From contig OZ007583.1 in NCBI GenBank assembly GCA_963931925.1, forward strand, positions 10,211,372 through 10,275,371: a DNA stretch of 64,000 bases. The letters are read 5' to 3'. Below the pieces are notes generated by a model that saw only the letters and a list, made by a program, of their open reading frames with translations, was not told where the DNA came from and did no database searches. The DNA comes from Onchidella celtica. Its lineage: Eukaryota; Mollusca; Gastropoda; Systellommatophora; Onchidiidae. A program made the translations under genes and the position numbers. Each line of letters begins with the position of its first letter. Within the stretch, counting starts at the first letter, position 1. Positions 1 to 11,612 of the stretch are shown in pieces.

Positions 1-893
1 ATAACATGGTTTGCTTGCAGATTTGATTCATGCATTCCCGTTTTTAATTTCTATCTGTGACAAATATAGTTTATCATCTTGAATGTCCGCAATTGTTTAA
101 ATAAACTCTCTATCTGTCATTCTGGATAAGTTATAAACAACTTTATTAAATCTACTTGCATTTACGATTTAGGTGTTGTGATACTATTCCTCATTATATA
201 CACACCTGATTATAACTCTCTCACTCAGATCAGGGGTAGGACTTTGTCCTATGTGTCCTACTTATGAACCCAATAATCTTTCAATTTGTTGCCCCGACAG
301 AAAGCCAAAGTCAGAACAATACAGTATTTTCCCAAGTAATTCATTCTCTACATCAAGTTTTCAACTATATTACTGTTTGATATGCAAAGAAGATATGTAA
401 GTATTATCGAAGAGGGCCCTTAATCTTTTCAGCCCTGGCTGTTTGATTTTCCCTATACCATATCCCTGACCTTCTGAGCTCACAGTAACAAGTGATAGGG
501 CACTCCGCACCGGTGTACTGGTGAAAAGGGATATAACAGCCTAGCAAGTCACTGGTATTTTGGTGTACGAGGTTCATTGGGTTAAGATAGGGCATTAACT
601 TCCCTAGCGGCAGCCAATACAATACAGCCTGCGTTGTGACATTGTAAAGGTTTTCCTTGACCACTCAATTGGAAATTAAAATCCTGTGACGTTGAACCTT
701 CAAAATAGAATTCTTGGTAGAGCTTCCTTTGTCCTAGCGTGTCCAGCGATACCACGTGTGCGATAAGTGTATAGTTTGGACAGCTGTTGTGTGGTAAGTC
801 GATTTTTTTTTTTACAAAAGCACAGCACAGTTTGGCATGTAAACCCAGGAGGTGCTCCATCCAGATATGGAATGCTGGCCTGTAGGAAAAGAG
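1..893. other. non-genic sequence
   Basis: I see no gene here. Short open frames on both strands have no recognisable domain and no splice context. The only structure is the left copy of a dispersed repeat (297-387) and, at the right edge, the start of a palindrome centred on TTAA at 894-897. Confidence 0.6.
297..387 (+). repeat. dispersed repeat, left copy
   Basis: This stretch resembles 2368-2476 in the same orientation. Shared blocks in the same order are AGTATTTTCCCAAGT, CTCTACAT, TTTCAACT and TTTGATATGCAA, with small indels between them. The two copies flank the TTAA-bounded element at 894-2366. They could be two copies of a dispersed family or an old local duplication. Confidence 0.6.
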
Positions 894-2366
894 TTAACTC
901 ATTCCCTACGTTAATTTTTGCGGGTGTGGACGGGAACTCTCAACACTATCTAGTTTGAAATTTAGGCGTTAATTAGGCATGGTCCAAAGATGTTTTTTTC
1001 TTCCACTCAGTATGAACACAAGACATAACATATTGTATATTAAAGTACAGTAAAACCAATGAATCAGGACAGGATTCGATTTTTAAAGTTGGCTCAGAAA
1101 AATATTAGTGTTGGGAAATCTGTGTCTACTCGAGCCAAATATTCGGCTTTCCGTAGCGAAGGGAACACCTGCGAGCCAAGTATTCGGCTTATCTGTCACA
1201 AATCCCAGACTGGGAGATGCGATGGTTATAACAGGACAACAATCACGAACGAACAAGTATAACACTTAACAGAACAACCCATCAGACTCACACATTTATT
1301 AAACATAAATATAAAGATAAGGATAACAGTGCAATTACATACATAAATTATATTCTTCAAGTTAACTGCCGTCCACGGCCTTCTTCCGTAAGCACACTTC
1401 CTCGGGTCCACAACCCGGTAATTACTTCTAAAGACACCTCGGCCTCAGCCTCTCCACTCAGGGTCTTAATGACACACTAGTATTCTTTCACTCCACAGTC
1501 TCTCAATAGCGCCTCCCTATGGCAATACACCTTAGCCTCCTATACACTTCACGTGGCCATAACACGTTAATACTTCAATTCACATGAATATCTCATTCGC
1601 ACAGTAATACATCCATGTCACAGTAGTACATCTTAATAGCACATTCACGATCATATATACATCCCTGTCTGTGGCCAGACTGCCACGACTCATGTGCCTC
1701 TACTGTCCTGCACCGACAGCTTCACTCCTGGCCTATGTGTGGCCTTCGGCCCTATGCTGGCCTATCCCCTGTGCTCACCGTAGGCGGCGCTCTTCGGCCC
1801 GACCTCGGCACCTACAAAAATAACATTACATTGGTATAATACCATACCATTTCTAATCACTTCACCCCTCATTACAACTCATGAAGCGTACACACAATAG
1901 TTCACATTTCACTCACCAAACATCTTACGGTAACACCTCCACCGTATTACACCCTACTCACTCTCGCTACAAATCCATGAAGCTAACTTCCATCTATCGC
2001 TCATGGCGCACATTGCTATATACAGTATCAAGGACTTCCACATTCCTCACATATACTTATTTACATCATGGTCGTAGACGAATATAATACATCAATCATA
2101 ATTATCAATCATCGTTCCACCTACCAGTCATCACTGGAAAACACTGTCACAATCTCCCGACTGTTCTCACTCACGTCCGTCCCCTGGGACCTTCTAACTT
2201 GCAGTGATAGTAGTACAGCGCTCTCGCCTCATGCAGACCCCCCCACTCACAACATGCACGCTTTTCATTACCCGTGGGCCGTGGGTTAACTTTACTCTAC
2301 CCCCTTCCCCCGTAACTACTGATCCCAGCTCACCTGCTCGTGACATTATCGTAGAGAAAGAGTTAA
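894..2366. mobile_element. possible TTAA-bounded DNA transposon, non-autonomous
   Basis: The ends form an imperfect 17-bp inverted repeat: TTAACTCATTCCCTACG at 894-910 and CGTAGAGAAAGAGTTAA at 2350-2366, which match at 14 of 17 positions when one is reverse-complemented. Both ends carry TTAA, the target of piggyBac-type transposases. The interior (about 1.44 kb) is C-rich on this strand from 1360 to 2340 and holds no transposase-like frame. The assignment rests only on the termini; the C-rich block could be an unrelated insertion such as a degenerate LTR. Confidence 0.35.
1131..1190. repeat. pair of 19-bp near-palindromic direct repeats
   Basis: CGAGCCAAATATTCGGCTT (1131-1149) recurs as CGAGCCAAGTATTCGGCTT (1172-1190) with one mismatch. 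Each copy contains an AGCC...GGCT near-palindrome. The pair lies inside the TTAA-bounded segment. Confidence 0.7.
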
Positions 2367-2367
2367 G

Positions 2368-2476
2368 AAACAGCTAGACAAGCTCAAGTCAGAGCAAGGA
2401 CAAAGAAGTATTTTCCCAAGTTTTATGCCCTCTACATAAAACTTTCAACTTTGTCACCGATTTGTTTGATATGCAA
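2368..2476 (+). repeat. dispersed repeat, right copy
   Basis: Partner of 297-387, described there. It begins within two bases of the right TTAA of the putative element at 894-2366. Confidence 0.6.
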
Positions 2477-3559
2477 GTATGTCCATCTGTAAGTTTTACA
2501 GTAGAAGGCTTCTAGATAGGGCACTAAGGGCCTTGGCCGAAGCACTTAATCGCACTGAATTCTTTTTACATAGACAGGAACTTTCTAGAATAACAGACTT
2601 TGAGTGGATGGCAGTTCTGAATTGCTTGTCGGTGAACATTTCATTGTGATAAAAAATGTCAGTTCAGAGAGGTGTAACCTGGTTTGGTAAAGTGAAAGAG
2701 ATGGATCGGAATTTAATACTGAAAGTATGAAGACAAAGAGTAGTAGCATTATATGAAAGCTCTTGCAACAAGTAGGCTTCAGAAAAAGCAGTTTATTAGT
2801 TTTCCAAGCAGCGCTTGATTGGTCTTCCATGCCAAATTATTTCATATATTAATATGTTGACAAATTACATTTGCAGTTTGTATAGTATTGATCTCCCTAC
2901 TGTGAGACACTATAAAATGCATCATGTATTATTTTAAACCACACAAGTCTGTTTTTGACAACCACTACTGTTGATACCATCAAAGATACTAGATATAATG
3001 AGATGAGACACTCCATTCTTCATGCCTCTAGTAAAATTATACACATAGTTCGCACGCTGATCAGGGACGGGGCCCCTGGCGCACTGCATGAAAAGAATGC
3101 TTGATATAACGATAAATTAATGATGCAGATTTTATTATAGTGCTCTTTTGATTAAAAAAGAAAATAGAGATTTCCTACAATGATTGAACTTAAAATTACA
3201 AAATAAGATGACTTCAATCAAGGCCTACATCGACAGCTGAACAGTGAAAAAATTCAGTATTTTCCCCACTTTGGCCTTGTAAAATACAGCATTGTTCATG
3301 GCTTCCACGCATTCACCACTAGGTGGCGGTGTGAAATCTGTGCATGCTAAATCCGCTAGCTGTCTCATCATATTCTATGTAGTATCTTTGATACCACTCA
3401 TGTGGAAAGATATGTTGTGAGTTATTTGCAAAACACCCATCATAATGACAACTTTCTGAGTACCATGGTACCATCATCAGTTCATAGTTGCATTGTTTTG
3501 TCATAACACATGACATTTTCAACTCTCAGATTGTTCTCTATTGCCCAAAGCGCTTGTGT
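2477..3559. other. non-genic AT-rich sequence
   Basis: No domain, RNA gene or clear repeat recognised. The longest open frames are under 85 codons and look like chance. Confidence 0.6.
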
Positions 3560-3563
3560 TTAA

Positions 3564-3703
3564 CCTTTTCACATCGCGGGTGTCACAGCTCTTGCATGCC
3601 CATTGCAAATGGGCGTGCGTATGGCCGCACGTTACAAGTGACCAGTGTATCGACTGGTTGCAAAACAGCCTGCACCTGGAAGGTGTGAGGTGGTGTGAAA
3701 AGG
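3564..3703. mobile_element. 140-bp TTAA-type MITE
   Basis: A perfect 10-bp terminal inverted repeat, CCTTTTCACA (3564-3573) and TGTGAAAAGG (3694-3703), is flanked by TTAA on the left (3560-3563) and TTGA on the right (3704-3707), a probable decayed TTAA duplication. The interior is CG-richer than its surroundings and contains a small hairpin, GCCCAT-TGCAA-ATGGGC. Size and termini fit a piggyBac-type miniature element. Confidence 0.55.
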
Positions 3704-3707
3704 TTGA

Positions 3708-5176
3708 AGATATGTAAGTGGTTTATCTGTTCTGTCTAGACCACAAATGATGACCATAAGTGCAACCTTCAATCTGCATTTCCTGTGCATGTTTGTTATT
3801 TTCCCCAATATTCTACACTGTGCTGTTTACAAACCTGGCGAACTACTATTCATCCATATTTTCATATTTTGAACAACATAAACATTCAAATATCAGAATA
3901 TATTCCTGCTTATTGTTTATCTACCCATGAAATTTTAAGGAAGATATTGTTGTTCTTCTTATATTTATAAATATCTTTTACTCATTTTTTTGTGTGCTTT
4001 TTTCACTCTTATGACAAATTTATATTCATTATGATCAGATAAAGTTATACCCACAATATCAAGTTTATTGCTTTTGATGAAGCAACCTAGTATGGGTCCG
4101 ATATTTAATGGATGCTGCAATAGTTCCTGTAGATCTCCTAAGAATGCGGGTAGTCAGATCGTCTATTTCAAGGGTAAAAAGCAGAGAATTCAACTTCTGT
4201 TATCATTTGTGACATCATATTACAATTAATATACTACATTTGCAAAGATTTGATTCTAGGATAATTTAGTTTGTTGATTTCTTCGCTTAGAAAATTGGAG
4301 AACATTGACAGCCACATTCTAACATAATGAAGATGAAAATGTACAAGTATTACAAATCATGTTACTTTTTATTTGATATTTGTAGTGTCAGCATATGGAA
4401 ATGTGTTGTTTTGTTGTTTTTCCCCCTTTCATTTTTTTTTTCTGAAAAATTAGATAATTTTTGTCTGAAAAATGTCAGCCATGTTAATCTATTTACATAG
4501 ACAGTGGTTCATTCCCATCTGATAAAATAAGCTATGACATTTGATCATCCTTATTTGTGTCTTTACCTTATATTGGAGATATTTGAATTTCAATTATATA
4601 CAGATTATTGTACTATGCAGGATTGTACTTACTGTATGTGGAAACAGTCCTAGAGAGCTCCCTCTTTTGTATGTGTCTGCCTTGGGACACAGGGCAAAAT
4701 TAACACAATTCTATCCCAGTGGGTCTGTGAGATCCAGAGCCTTTACTTTGCAGAAAACCACGGGTTTTTTTTTTGGTTTTTTTTTTTGGACAAATTTTGG
4801 ACTTTTCACCCAGAATGATATGATGTAACTGTCAGTAATAGTATTTCTTCACAAAAGTCAGTGAGTGAATGGCCGGTAATCATCTTTTTGGCTTCTTTCC
4901 ATTATTATCACCGAACTACAATAATGGCATAAGTCAGACTTTTGCCAAATGGCAACTGACCGTTCAATGAGGGCTATTGAAAAAGAAATGTGCCAGTAGG
5001 AAAATGTAATATTCCAAGAGAATCATAATGGCATAGCCTAAGTCACTAAACAACTGGAAAAGAAAGTTTTCTTCTCAATATCTCAAAAGTGTCAAAAATG
5101 ACATATGCCATTAGCGTAGAGCAGTGATGTTATGTGCTATAATAGCATTTTACTGTTAAAACAGGGTGTGGAAGAC
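3708..5176. other. non-genic AT-rich sequence
   Basis: Nothing recognised apart from T-rich tracts near 4430 and 4765-4790. Confidence 0.6.
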
Positions 5177-5542
5177 CCACAGACTAATAAAATACCCAGA
5201 CTGGATGATCCCATTGTGTGACGTCACAAAACAGCGAAAGGTCATGAACCATCCGCCACATTAGGTTTACGTTTACGACCGACGCTTCAGCATAGCTACA
5301 ATGTTAAATGACACCATTTTGACGCGCCTACTGAACGCGGAAGTTTGTCCGCACCAAGAAATTGTATACATGTACCACCAATCTTGACAAATAAAAAGAA
5401 ATTTCTACTGCAGATAGAACTAGAATCGGAATTTCCCGAGCGGCGGCCATGTTGGTTATACGACGGCCGCTCTCGAAATTCCGTAAAAAACGACACAGCC
5501 CAAAGCTCGTGTTTCCAGTCTGGTTAATTTATTAATCTGTGG
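5177..5542. mobile_element. 366-bp MITE with internal palindrome
   Basis: Terminal inverted repeats of about 29 bp lie at 5177-5205 and 5514-5542. Both begin CCACAGA(C/T)TAATAAA and end CCAGACTGGA when read inward, with a few mismatches. The same 6-mer GAAGAC abuts both ends (5171-5176 and 5543-5548), a candidate target duplication. The centre is much more GC-rich than the flanks and holds a second inverted repeat: CGGAATTTC near 5429 against GAAATTCCG near 5476, with GGCGGCC/GGCCGC arms. No coding capacity. The superfamily cannot be assigned. Confidence 0.65.
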
Positions 5543-7549
5543 GAAGACCCCACAAACCAGTAATATTTAGTAGTTTTTTTTCCATTTGATTCTGGATCTG
5601 ACAGGCTCCATGAGGTACAAATTGGAATATTTTATGAACTGGGGAGATTAAAATTGGGTCATGTACAGTTCTTTAGCCTGAGATGCAGCCGGTTTTCATT
5701 AAGGTCATTTGTGTGAATTTATTCTTTCACAGTGTCGCATACCTGATCAGCAGCTACCAGTTTTAAGATATTGCAAAATTGTACCATTTTTATTATACCA
5801 TTTAAAACATAACATCTTAAAGAAATTTTTGACTCTTGAGATGAATTAATTTGACTCTCATGTTTGTTTAGACTAAACAAATATAATGATGATGAAAGGA
5901 TTTTTGCATAAATTCCAATTTATTAATTTTGTGAGCTAATTTTTCCATAGTTTGAACAATTGATTCATTTGTTCAGTCAAGAACCCACTGTTAGTTATTT
6001 TGAATTATATTATATATATGTGTTTTCCTTTTAAATTGCAAAATTTTATGCTTGCAACACCCATCACTTTTTTGTAGCTTGATGATGCTTTTATAGATCT
6101 AAATGGAAGGCACTGGGCTATTTCATTGCGCCTTGTGTGTTGTACAAACTAGAAAAACACAGGAGATTCTGCTTTGCTATTGTTGTGTGGAGGAGCCAGT
6201 GTTGCTAATGACAAGTCGATTTTTAGAGTCACTTGCGAAAAATGTCTAGTGAACATTGATTATCATACATGTGTGCGTTGATATAGATTCAGTTCAACTC
6301 AGTTTTGCTTCAGTTTACCAGGTGTTTAATGCACTTCGTTGGCCAGAGAGCTTTTGTTTTTTCAGATTAAAGTAGAATTAATTTCTCACTTACATTTTTG
6401 CAAGTCATGTTTCATCTTTTCAGGTCACACTCACAGGCATTGAAAATATTTCTGTGTTAAATTATAAAATTTAATTATGAAGTAGGGGAAAGATAGGGTT
6501 GAGGATTTAGTGAGACTTGATATAATAGGCTAGTAATTTTCTTGATACTTGTATATTTGGCAATACATTTGAGGCGGGATGGTTGAACAGAAAATGAGAA
6601 AAAATATCTTTGAAACAAGTTAATGGAAAGCCAGTTTGTGATGGTTTCTCTTATAGGAATCAGTAAGGGGAACATAATGTATCAGAAAATAGTACTACCT
6701 GTATTATAATGTCTTTTCCACCCCCCCCCCCCCCCCCCATGTGAAAATTTGAGTATTTTAAAACTGAAGTGTTCAGAATTAAATCATGCTTTTGAGAGGA
6801 TCTAAATATTCTTGTCAATCCCAGATTATAAAAATGTTCATTTGGATGGCCTTATGCATGTATTAACTTTCTGCTCATATTTTCTGTGCATGAAACATTT
6901 TTAACATCACTTTTGGTTATGTTTCCTGAAGTGTACAATGTACATCATTGGCAAAATCAGTATTTTCTTGGACTAATGAATAATTATTCCACAGTGTTGG
7001 CACAGTTGTGCATTTGGAAAGTATTTTGACAAATGAATGTTTTTTTGGGCCATTTAGCATTATTACTATTTACTTACCTGCACTAGATGTTTGTAAAATT
7101 TAACCCATAAGTCATATAAACTTTATAAAGTTAATATTAATGAACTTTCAGAATTTGTTGGCTAACAAATGTTGAATTCTGAAATGTCATATATTACAAA
7201 TATGTGAATGAGAAGCCCATGAAAATGTTGTATTTCGATTAACACGTGTACAAACACAGACAAATAACTCCAGAGATACGAAAGTGTTAAAATTTATAAC
7301 AATTTTTATGACCAATGAAATTTGTTGCTATGTGCAATTTATTCTTAAAAGTATATAAAAAAAGAGTGGATAACTATCATGAAAAGAGGCTGTTAACTTG
7401 TAGACCTATATGTAGTTATATTTCAAACAATAAAATTACAAGGTATGAGAATATTAAAAGTCAGGAGCTTTCGCGTTATGTGGATGATTAAGTGACCAGC
7501 ATTGGGAAAGAAATTAGGATCTTAATGGGAATTAACACATAATTTTGTC
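5543..7549. other. non-genic AT-rich sequence
   Basis: No gene, RNA or transposon end recognised, except for an 18-base poly-C tract at 6721-6738. Confidence 0.55.
6721..6738 (+). repeat. poly-C tract (18 C)
   Basis: Uninterrupted C homopolymer. Similar long C or G runs occur at 14187-14199, 48324-48337, 55950-55968 and 61915-61936. Confidence 0.9.
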
Positions 7550-7621
7550 AGGGGCATCAGAGCCGTCTTAATGCATGGACACACTGGACAGTTGCCCAGG
7601 GGCCCCATGCACGCCGACATG

Positions 7622-8056
7622 CAGGGTGTCCATAGAGTCTGGGTACATGGTAAAAAACACATACTTCTTAAAACTAAACAATTTTACTCAATTGGGATGT
7701 TGATGAATAATATTTTCAACGTGATTTCCATCATTTTCAGTGCATAACTTGATGCACTTTGCAAAATTCAGGTGAACTCGATGGAACAGGTCTGCATTGC
7801 CGTCGATTTCAGCACACTGACTGGTAATGTGTTCTCTCAAGTGGTTTAAATCTGTAATCTTCATTGAGTACACTTTCTCTTTTAGCATACCCCAGAAAAA
7901 GAAGTCAATGGGAGAAAGGTCTGGTGAACGAGGGGACCACTCCACATGACCTCTTCTTCCAATCCAATGAGGAAAAGTGTCATTCAGCCAATCTCTAACA
8001 GCTGTAGCAAAATGATAGTGAAATCCCCCATGTACCCAGACTTTGTGGACACCCTG
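7622..8056 (-). mobile_element. internally deleted mariner-type transposon
   Basis: Terminal inverted repeats of about 26 bp begin CAGGGTGTCCA at both ends and continue into AGTCTGGGTACA, with two mismatches. TA follows the right end (8057-8058). The left flank reads TG (7620-7621), probably a decayed TA target. At 435 bp it retains only the C-terminal part of the transposase. It sits inside the hAT-like element at 7558-8143. Confidence 0.75.
7688..8029 (-). pseudogene. mariner/Tc1-type transposase, C-terminal fragment
   Basis: The open frame runs from the right terminal repeat to 7688. It contains WSPRSPDLSPIDFFFWG, the segment around the third catalytic acidic residue of the DDE/D transposases of this superfamily; the aspartate in PIDFF is kept. 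Upstream in the same frame is a GGFHYHF...DWLNDTFPHWIGRRG segment typical of these elements in animals. The N-terminal DNA-binding domain and the first two catalytic residues are missing, so it cannot be active. Confidence 0.8.
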
Positions 8057-8151
8057 TACCTTGGTTTTTAAGTGATTGCATAGGGGGCGGGCTGCAGCCT
8101 ATTGCTTTGTCCAGGGGCCCATAATGATATCAAGATGGCCCTGAGGGGCAC

Positions 8152-8854
8152 GACAAGTGATTACATATCTGTGTAAATATCCAGCACAGCAGTTTTATTC
8201 TTATGAACATATCATGGTGCTAGAGAACTCAATGAGTTTCGTCACCATTATTATGACTATGCATATAGTGGTGGAGATAACCGTTCAGCATCACCAGTTT
8301 AAAGGGCATATGTGTAGGCCTACTAAATGACGATGTTGAATGCACATTACTAATAGATAATGATGTATACTGCAGTTTATGTTAACTAAATCTTCCCATC
8401 ACTGTCTCACATACAGATAGCAATCAGTCACATCTATTCCCATACTGCCGAAATGGTATAATTGTCATGTTTCACATACAGCATATGAACAATGCAGTAA
8501 TTTTTCACTTGAAAGTGAATGATTTGAGTTTGTTTAGTTCAGAAAAGAATTTGAAATACAGTGGGAAATGCTGCTGTAAGAAAAGCATGTTTTCAAAGCT
8601 ATCTAGAAAAATCTACACAGTATTACGCTATTCTGTTCTTTTTTTTTCCCTACCAAAATTAATGTTTGAATTCCCATTTGTCACTTTCAACCATGAACAG
8701 GCTTTAAAGTGATAAAACAGCATGAAAGAATAGATCAGTTTTCAAATCAGACTTTGACCAATTACTTTTCTTTGAAGGAAATAGTTCAGTTTTACCCAAT
8801 CTCAAAGAATCTTCTTTTCTCGTATTTTACCAGGTCCACTGTGATAGGTTTCTG
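8152..8854. other. non-genic sequence
   Basis: Nothing recognised. An 81-codon open frame at 8467-8712 has no domain. Confidence 0.6.
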
Positions 8855-9038
8855 TTAACCCTTTAGCTGCCAAGCACAAAGGCTTGTCCATCTTTTAGAC
8901 CACCAGAATAAAGGATTATCGGATAGAAAGACAGCAGTAGGTAGTATAAAAAATGGGAATGCTAAACGTGCCGGAACAATGTCGGTTGGGATGTTGGCTG
9001 ATATATTGTCCTCAGAGCAGTTTGTTGCATGAAATGGT

Positions 9039-9613
9039 CATCATCATTGCCTTTCTCACCCTGGATCAGGGTATAGGCCACCAACAAACACTTTCCATCC
9101 CTCTCTATCATGGGCCAGCCTCTTTACATTATTCCAAGTCTTTCCGCTTCGTTGCACATCATTTTCTCTGGCTCTTCTCCACGTTCCGCGCGGCCTTCCT
9201 CTTGATCTCTTGCCCTGGGGATTCCAATCCAATACCTTCTTCGCGATGCTGTTTCCTGGCTTCCTGAGAGTGTGGCCGATCCATCTCCATCGCCTCCTAC
9301 CAATTTCCTCTCTGACTGGGCTCTGTCTTGTTCTTTTCCAAACAATTTCATTGCTGACCTTGTCTGTCCATCTGATCTTAAGTAGCTTCCTCAAACATCT
9401 GTTGATGAAAACTTGGATTCTCTTTATGCAGGCCTGGGACGCATTCCAAGTCTCACATCCATACAACAGGACTGACTTCACGTTCGAGTTGAATATCCTC
9501 AGCTTTGTTTTTAGAGATATATCCTTGGTTCTCCAAATCTTGCTTAAGGACGTGAAAGCTGCCTGTGCCTTTCCAATTCGTGCTTTGACTTCTGCCTCTG
9601 TTCCTCCCTTATT
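9039..9613 (-). mobile_element. 5'-truncated LINE (non-LTR retrotransposon) tail
   Basis: The 11-bp sequence CATGAAATGGT flanks the insert exactly (9028-9038 and 9614-9624), as expected for target-primed reverse transcription. The minus-strand frame encodes the region after the RT domain of a LINE ORF2, including LLYGCETWN, RRWRWIGHTLRK and RSRGRPRGTWRR, and stays open to its stop near 9056. The element ends in a short (ATG)n tail. The RT catalytic core and endonuclease are absent, so it is dead on arrival. The LINE clade is not assigned. Confidence 0.85.
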
Positions 9614-9783
9614 CATGAAATGGTAGGGACGATATATACTGGCCATGCTGCAGTCTACCGCAACATATCGTCATGGTCATTCCACAGTTGCCTCAGTCAT
9701 TTCTTTTAGTGTTTTGAGATGAAATGCTCACCTTAATCAGACAATCACATAGCACTGTTCGACATTTACATTGTTTTGTTTAC

Positions 9784-10330
9784 TTGACTTTGATCACGAT
9801 CACGAATCCCTTAGACTAGATGTCCATCGGGGCACCTCTGATGACTTTTCAACAATCCCTCTCCATTCCTCTCAGTTTTCAGCTTTTCTGATCGTGTCTC
9901 CGAGTTCCATGCCCGCCCATTCTCTGATGTTGTCTTCCCATCTCTTCTTTTGTCTGCTTCTTGTTCTTCCTCCTTGGACTGTGCCATGCAAGATGGACTT
10001 GGCAAGGCCTGTTGAACAGGTGACATGTCCATACCAACTCAGTTTGCGTTTTCTGACCAGTGTCAAGAGGTCGTTTTATGGCCCAATTTCATTTTTGATT
10101 CGTCTTTTGACTTCATCATTTGTGACGTGGTCTCTGTATGATGAGATGCCCGGAAGTCTTCGAAAGCATCTCATCTCCACAGCTTTGATTCTTCTCTGAA
10201 GGTCAGCAGTTAGGGTCCAGGATTCACATGCATATAAGAACATTGACATGACCAGGGAGCCCATGAGACGAATCTTTGATCTGATGGCGATGTTCCTGTT
10301 GTTCCAGATAGTTTTGAGCTTAATTGACTT
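9784..10330 (-). mobile_element. degenerate LINE tail of a second family
   Basis: On the minus strand, broken frames between 10322 and 9800 encode an ORF2 C-terminal region: KTIWNNRNIAIRSKIRL, FLYACESWTLTADLQRRI, KRKLSWYGHVT and KKRWEDNIREW. The frame shifts at least twice. This tail differs in sequence from the neighbour at 9039-9613, so it is another family. TTGACTT occurs at both edges (9784-9790 and 10324-10330) and may be a short target duplication, but 7 bp is weak. Confidence 0.75.
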
Positions 10331-10604
10331 ATGAGTTTTTAAATGAAAACCCCCGTCTGCCTATCTCACCATTTATTCTGTTGTTAGGGGAGTGTAGCCT
10401 AATTACAAAGCCATACAGAGAAAATACTGAGCTGTGTTCACTGTTCAGCTATAGCTGATTATGTAAATACTACGCTTTCCTAACAACAACTACCACTTTA
10501 TATTCAAAGTAAAGTTTTCTTTAATTTGCTAAAAACACACTTGTGGAATGACCGTGACAGTGGGATTGGTCAATATATCGGCCCTGTGGCAGCAAGAGCA
10601 TTAA

Positions 10605-11612
10605 AATTATTCTCAAATTGGAGGAATCATATATACACTATATAAACAGTGATTATCTTGCCAGAAAGCATTCACAGGTTGTTGAACATGGATTCATATA
10701 GTTTACTGAGATCAAGCTAATATTATTATTATGTATAATCTCAGAACACATTTGAAGACCCTGGTGCTAATAGTACATAAGGCACTAAATGCCTATTTTG
10801 AAAAATATCTATCCTGAAAGTTGAAATTTCTCGTGAAATCAGCCACATTTTGTTATGAGCTTTCTGAGCATGGTTTCACATTCTGTGATGTTTGATGTGC
10901 CAACATGCCTGTGTTAAATTTATTGGTGTGGACTTTGTCACTTCTTCCTCTTGTCTATGTGACTTCAGTACTCTTTTGGGCTAATCTTTATGTTATGACC
11001 TGTGCACTTTTATTACGAATGGACATGGACATTTTTAGCATTGCCATTAAAGATTTGAGCAGTTTTGTGTGCTAAATCTGATCCAAATGAAATCTACAGT
11101 GCAACAAAAGAATACTTAGGTAGATCAACCAAAATTGTTTAAATTTGAAGTAAAATAACTGCTGAAGAATTGGCATTTCCCGGCATCTTTATAATAAACA
11201 GAAAGTTATTTAAAATGTTTGGCTTTGCCCTCAAATGTGAAAGGTAGGACTGTCCCTGCGGTGATGAAATGTCCTTCCACTGTCTGCTGTAGTGTATAAG
11301 TTTTATTAGTTTATAAATGTATCAACATATCACACCATGTGTGTTAATTACCCTTGTGTTGTCAATTTCCAGTTCATTTATTGTGTTCGTAAATTTCCAG
11401 CCGAAAGGTCTTGCAAGCTGCAGTGTTCAAGACGTAGTACAGTTTCTCATAAAATATGCAGAGTGATGAGGAAAATAATGTTCATCCCCCCAGTCTGCTG
11501 ACTGACCAAATACATGTACATTTAAGTGCAACTGGTGAACATGATACATGTCTATTGTCATGATTCCAGATATTATGTACTTGAGGTGCAAAAAATTCAA
11601 GATATGAAGAAT
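10605..11612. other. non-genic AT-rich sequence
   Basis: No coding or repeat structure recognised. Confidence 0.6.

Larger units (their letters stand above)
7558..8143. mobile_element. hAT-like non-autonomous element
   Basis: The termini are inverted: CAGAGCCGTCTTAATGCAT at the left, and at the right a sequence whose reverse complement reads CAGGGCCATCTTGATATCAT. They are flanked by an 8-bp near-perfect duplication, AGGGGCAT (7550-7557) and AGGGGCAC (8144-8151). Ends of the form CAG...CTG with an 8-bp duplication are the hAT pattern. There is no hAT transposase. A mariner fragment (7622-8056) is inserted inside, so without it the element would be about 150 bp. Confidence 0.65.
8859..10600. 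mobile_element. TTAA-bounded element carrying two LINE insertions
   Basis: TTAA at 8855-8858 is followed by CCCTTTAGCTGCCA. TTAA at 10601-10604 is preceded by a sequence whose reverse complement reads TGCTCTTGCTGCCA, so the ends match at 10 of 14 positions. Subterminal blocks resembling GATATAT(T/C)G(T/G)CC recur near 9000, 9635 and 10575. This fits a piggyBac-like MITE family. Most of its 1.7 kb comes from two LINE fragments (9039-9613 and 9784-10330). The outer boundaries are moderately supported. Confidence 0.45.

Noticed and set aside
1231..1815. Solo LTR in the C-rich block
   Set aside because: Composition resembles an LTR, but I could not find TG...CA ends with a target duplication.
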